Shown: positions 6,607-9,316 of the stretch, one piece after another
How the letters are laid out: the number at the start of each line of letters is the position of its first letter
How positions within the stretch are numbered: the stretch's first letter is position 1
DNA from: Treponema sp.
Lineage (GTDB): Bacteria > Spirochaetota > Spirochaetia > Treponematales > Breznakiellaceae
NCBI GenBank assembly: GCA_031275515.1
Contig: JAISOQ010000059.1
Coordinates: forward strand, 1-9,316
Reading direction: 5' to 3'
Length of the DNA: 9,316 bases
Program-made: the position numbers and the translations under genes
Notes under the pieces: model-generated
Database searches by the model: none
What the model was told of the DNA's origin: nothing
The model's input: the letters and a program-made list of their open reading frames with translations, nothing else

Positions 6607-7335
6607 ATGGCGGAGCCGGTAATCGAGATGAAAGACGTTTCTTTTTCTGCCCAGAACGAAAGGATAGTCCGGGAGGTTTCCCTCCGCATTGCCGAAGGGA
6701 CGGCCGCCGCCCTGGCAGGCCCGTCCGGGGGTGGAAAGAGTACGGTCCTCAAACTGGCCGCAGGACTCCTGGTTCCATCCGGCGGCGGCGTGTTCTACCG
6801 GGGGAAAAACATCGCCTCCATGAACCGGGTCCAGAACCTAGCCTTTCGCCGGGAAGCGGCGGTGGTCTTTCAAGATTCGGCGCTCTGGGCAAATCAGAAC
6901 CTGAATCAGATCCTGGAGCTTCCCTTGAAGATTCATTTTCCCGAAATGGAAAGCCGGAAACGGCAGGAGCGGATACAGGAGGCAGCAGGGATAGTGGGAT
7001 ACCGCCGGGACCTGGCGGTTCGTCCGGCCATGCTTTCTATGGGGGAGCAGAAGCTCATCGCCTTTGCCCGGGCGCTGCTCTGCCATCCATCCCTGCTTTT
7101 CCTGGACGAGTGGACCGAATCTCTCGACGACTCCGCCGCCCAGCGGCTCATTGGGATAGTCAGGCGTTTCAAGGCGGAGGGGAAAACCATTATTTTCATC
7201 AGCCACGACTTCTCTCTGATACAGAGCCTGGCGGATTGTGTTATCATGATCGATGAAGGACGAATCGTCCGGCGGATTGAAGGGGAACAGATATTCAAAG
7301 ATCGGGATTTGGCAAAGCTAGTAGAAGAGGATTAG
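6607..7335 (+). CDS. mlaF: MlaF-type ATPase of the MCE lipid-transport system
   Basis: This cytoplasmic ABC ATPase (242 residues) would work as a dimer under the MlaE permease. Walker A is GPSGGGKST (38-46), Q-loop Q89 in FQDSALW, Walker B LLFLDEW (163-169) with D167 and E168, and H-loop H200 in SHD. The FQDSALWANQN stretch is typical of MlaF-like ATPases (E. coli has a similar FQSGALF). The signature is LSMGEQ (143-148) instead of LSGGQ, and the residue after the catalytic Glu is Trp instead of Pro. The key Ser and second Gly of the signature are kept, so it is probably active. The start ATG lies directly after CCAGGA; the better-spaced ACAGGA is about ten bases upstream. It is followed four bases later by mlaD. 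Confidence 0.92.
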   Translation: MAEPVIEMKDVSFSAQNERIVREVSLRIAEGTAAALAGPSGGGKSTVLKLAAGLLVPSGGGVFYRGKNIASMNRVQNLAFRREAAVVFQDSALWANQNLNQILELPLKIHFPEMESRKRQERIQEAAGIVGYRRDLAVRPAMLSMGEQKLIAFARALLCHPSLLFLDEWTESLDDSAAQRLIGIVRRFKAEGKTIIFISHDFSLIQSLADCVIMIDEGRIVRRIEGEQIFKDRDLAKLVEED

Positions 7336-7339
7336 GTCT

Positions 7340-8383
7340 ATGCGGTTCAGAATACGCTTTGCCGATCAAATAGTCGGGATCCTCACTGTTTTCGCTCTGG
7401 CTGCCCTGACAGCGGTTATTTTCCTTCTCGGCAGTCATCAACGGTGGTTTGCCCAGGATTTCCGGTATCTGACCTACTTTGACAGCGCCGTGGGACTTAG
7501 CAATAATATGCCGGTTCTGTATAAGGGATTTACCATAGGAAACGTTAAGGCCATACGGCTGACCGAAGAGGATCGGGTGGAGGCGGAGATCAGCATCTTC
7601 GACATCTATGTAGACCGGGTTCGGGAGGGATCCCTGGTGGAACTTATGGTAAGCCCTATAGGTCTGGGGAACCAGTTCCTTTTTTACGCGGGTCTTGGCG
7701 AAGGCCCCCTTAAAGAAGGGACGGTGATTCCCAATTCCAGGTCGCCGGAAGCCCGGAACCTGATCAGCCGGGGGCTTGCCACGGCGCCCCATCAGGATGA
7801 CACTATCGTTCTTCTGGTCAGCCGGGCCAACTTGACCCTGGAAAATATCAACAAAGTGCTGGCCCAGGTAGAAGCCGCCTTTGAGGGAACCAGCGAGACC
7901 GCCCTGGGCCGGGCGGTGGGCGGAGCCGAACGCGCCATAAACGCCGCCGGGGAAACCCTGGGGACCGTGGAGGATGTGGTGGCCAGCGCGCCGGATATAG
8001 CAGGCAGCTTCCTGGGTTCCGTTGAGGGCTTATTGGCGGATATTCGGCCTATAATCGAAAATCTGAAAACCCTCTCCGAAATGTTGTCCGCCCCGGAAGG
8101 CGCCGTCGCCTCGGTGCTGGACGGCGAAGGGGAAGTGTACGCCAATCTGGAAGCCTCCCTCAAAGCCGTGGCCGGGACCCTGCGTAACCTGGAACAGACA
8201 ACCGAATTTATCCCCGCCCAGCTCCCCCAGATCGCCTCACTGATCCTGGAACTCCAGCAGGCGCTGCGAACCGCCCAGGATGTGCTGGCTGCCTTAACCA
8301 ACAACCCCCTTCTTAAACGCGGCATCCCGCCTCACGGCCAGACCAAAACGGACGGCTCCAGTTTCCGGGACATACGGTTTTAA
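7340..8383 (+). CDS. mlaD: MlaD-type MCE-domain protein, membrane-anchored, with long helical tail
   Basis: This protein (347 residues) is the periplasmic lipid-binding subunit of the MCE transporter. A short basic N-terminus (MRFRIRF) precedes one membrane anchor (about 10-31). A single MCE domain covers about 42-132 and includes the typical FDSAVGLSNNMPVLYKGFTIGNV run and SPIGLGNQFL. The remainder (about 150-322) is predicted to be mostly helical, rich in Ala, Leu and Glu, with spaced hydrophobics typical of coiled coils. It ends with LTNNPLLKRGIP and a polar tail. E. coli MlaD is about 180 residues, so this is the longer type in which the tail may form a tube or needle reaching across the periplasm. 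MCE proteins usually form hexameric rings, which is assumed here. The ATG follows AGAGGATTAGG closely. Confidence 0.92.
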   Translation: MRFRIRFADQIVGILTVFALAALTAVIFLLGSHQRWFAQDFRYLTYFDSAVGLSNNMPVLYKGFTIGNVKAIRLTEEDRVEAEISIFDIYVDRVREGSLVELMVSPIGLGNQFLFYAGLGEGPLKEGTVIPNSRSPEARNLISRGLATAPHQDDTIVLLVSRANLTLENINKVLAQVEAAFEGTSETALGRAVGGAERAINAAGETLGTVEDVVASAPDIAGSFLGSVEGLLADIRPIIENLKTLSEMLSAPEGAVASVLDGEGEVYANLEASLKAVAGTLRNLEQTTEFIPAQLPQIASLILELQQALRTAQDVLAALTNNPLLKRGIPPHGQTKTDGSSFRDIRF

Positions 8384-8410
8384 GCGGGAAATTTAATGGA
8401 GGAAGAAGAC

Positions 8411-9316
8411 GTGCGGTCTAAGCGATTTACCGGTAATACAGGGAGGGGCTTTCTTTTTCCTGCCCTCATAGTCTGTTTTTTTTCGGCCTGTTCTTCCACG
8501 CCGAAGCAGCCGGCGGCAGTGTGGCTGGTGCGGGATACGGCGGCGGCTCAACTGGAACGGGCCAACCGGGAGGCGGATAGGGGGAATTACAGCCTGGCCC
8601 TTTCCCTGGCAGCCGAAGCCCGGCGTTTGGCGGTCTCCGTGGATGATCCTCCGCTGCGTATCAGAACGGGATTGTCCATAGGGAACAGCCTGTTCTTTCT
8701 GGGCCGCCGGGACGAGGCGGACGCGGCATGGCAGGCAGCCCTGGAGGATGCGGAAACCGAGGGGGACGCGGAACTGGCGGCAGTCAGCCGTATTTACCGT
8801 GCCCGGGGAGAATTGCTCTCCAGGATTCTCCCGGCGGAGGATCCTGGCGGTAATGCCGGCGGCGCCGTTTCTGCTATCCCGGAGATCCGCCTGCGGGTTC
8901 AGGCGGAGATGGGAACGATCAGGACGGATCCGCTTTCCGTCGCCCTGGGCTGGATAGTCATAGGCCTGGCGGAAAAGGAACTGGGCCGTTATCAGGAAGC
9001 GGAAGATGCCCTGCGAAAGGCCCTGGCCATTCACGACAAGGAGCGGTATTTGGAGCAGGCGGCCTATGACTGGTACCTGATTGCTTCGGTTTTTTCCGTA
9101 AACCGCCGGTATAACGACGCCATTGCCGCCTTAAAGGAAGCCCTGAAATTTGACCGGCGGGCGGAAAACAGCTACGCCTTGGGCAAGGATTGGCTTGCGA
9201 TGGGGGATGTCTATTCCAAAGAGGGCAAGCAAAACGAGGCCGGCGCCGCATATCACAGGGCTGCGGAAATATTCCGGTCCGGCGGTTTTATGCCAGAGGC
9301 GGAGTATGCGGAGCAG
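8411..9316 (+). CDS. TPR-repeat lipoprotein downstream of mlaD, incomplete at the right edge
   Basis: The frame is open to the window end (302 residues so far). I place the start at GTG 8411, seven bases after GGAGGA. An in-frame ATG at 8396 would add MEEED but has no ribosome-binding site and would put acids before the signal. From the GTG the protein begins RSKRF, then a hydrophobic stretch FLFPALIVCFFSAC, a plausible lipoprotein signal peptide with lipid-accepting Cys at residue 27. The -3 Phe is not canonical, but spirochaetal lipoboxes are loose. The mature part is helical, with TPR-like repeats: an early pair near residues 50-120, then units beginning around PLSVALGWIVIGLAEKELG, YDWYLIASVFSVNRRYNDA and ALGKDWLAMGDVYSKEGKQ. 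It lies 27 bases after mlaD on the same strand, so it is probably in the same operon. A partner or anchoring role for the MCE machine is an inference; no enzyme motif was seen. Confidence 0.78.
   Translation, partial: MRSKRFTGNTGRGFLFPALIVCFFSACSSTPKQPAAVWLVRDTAAAQLERANREADRGNYSLALSLAAEARRLAVSVDDPPLRIRTGLSIGNSLFFLGRRDEADAAWQAALEDAETEGDAELAAVSRIYRARGELLSRILPAEDPGGNAGGAVSAIPEIRLRVQAEMGTIRTDPLSVALGWIVIGLAEKELGRYQEAEDALRKALAIHDKERYLEQAAYDWYLIASVFSVNRRYNDAIAALKEALKFDRRAENSYALGKDWLAMGDVYSKEGKQNEAGAAYHRAAEIFRSGGFMPEAEYAEQ

Noticed and set aside
8393..9034. A 213-residue minus-strand frame opposite the lipoprotein
   Set aside because: The plus-strand frame has a ribosome-binding site, signal peptide and TPR pattern. 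The antisense product is Arg/Gln/Pro-rich without recognisable features.

Overview
The window looks like chromosomal DNA from a moderately GC-rich, double-membraned bacterium. Gene content and style suggest a spirochaete, possibly a Treponema relative. The hints are an MCE (Mla-type) lipid-transport operon, a lipoprotein with a loose lipobox, a hybrid sensor kinase with a cysteine-containing PAS domain, and TTG/GTG starts. No RNA gene or taxonomic marker is present, so this placement is an inference. I see no phage, insertion sequence, CRISPR array, tRNA or rRNA.

Left part (1-3140, minus strand): a compact operon for a complete ECF-type vitamin/micronutrient importer, transcribed right to left. 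The order is S component (substrate binding), two different ATPases, then EcfT, which is nearly complete and runs off the left edge. The genes overlap or nearly touch (GTGA overlap, 1-base gap, TAATG overlap), so they are probably translated together. A sigma70-like promoter and a roughly 75-base leader precede the S gene. The leader can fold into two mutually exclusive hairpins and carries a strong Shine-Dalgarno sequence pressed against the first ATG. The second ATPase has a damaged ABC signature, which predicts an importer with one good and one weak ATP site.

Middle (3191-5721, minus strand): one large hybrid sensor histidine kinase (two membrane segments, HAMP-like linker, PAS with a cysteine cluster, GAF, HisKA, HATPase, receiver). 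It begins at TTG and ends in a hairpin plus T-run that also holds a competing longer hairpin.

Right part (5782-9316, plus strand): a divergent operon for an MCE lipid-transport ABC system: MlaE permease, MlaF ATPase, MlaD membrane-anchored MCE protein, then a TPR-containing lipoprotein cut by the right edge. The first gene lacks a ribosome-binding site, and its best promoter would start the transcript at or next to the ATG, so mlaE may be translated from a leaderless mRNA. The MCE complex is expected to move phospholipid between the two membranes; the lipoprotein may be its periplasmic or outer-membrane partner.

I found no clearly new multi-gene system. The most interesting items are the switch-like leader of the ECF operon, the asymmetric ATPase pair, the possible leaderless mlaE and the TPR lipoprotein tied to the MCE genes.
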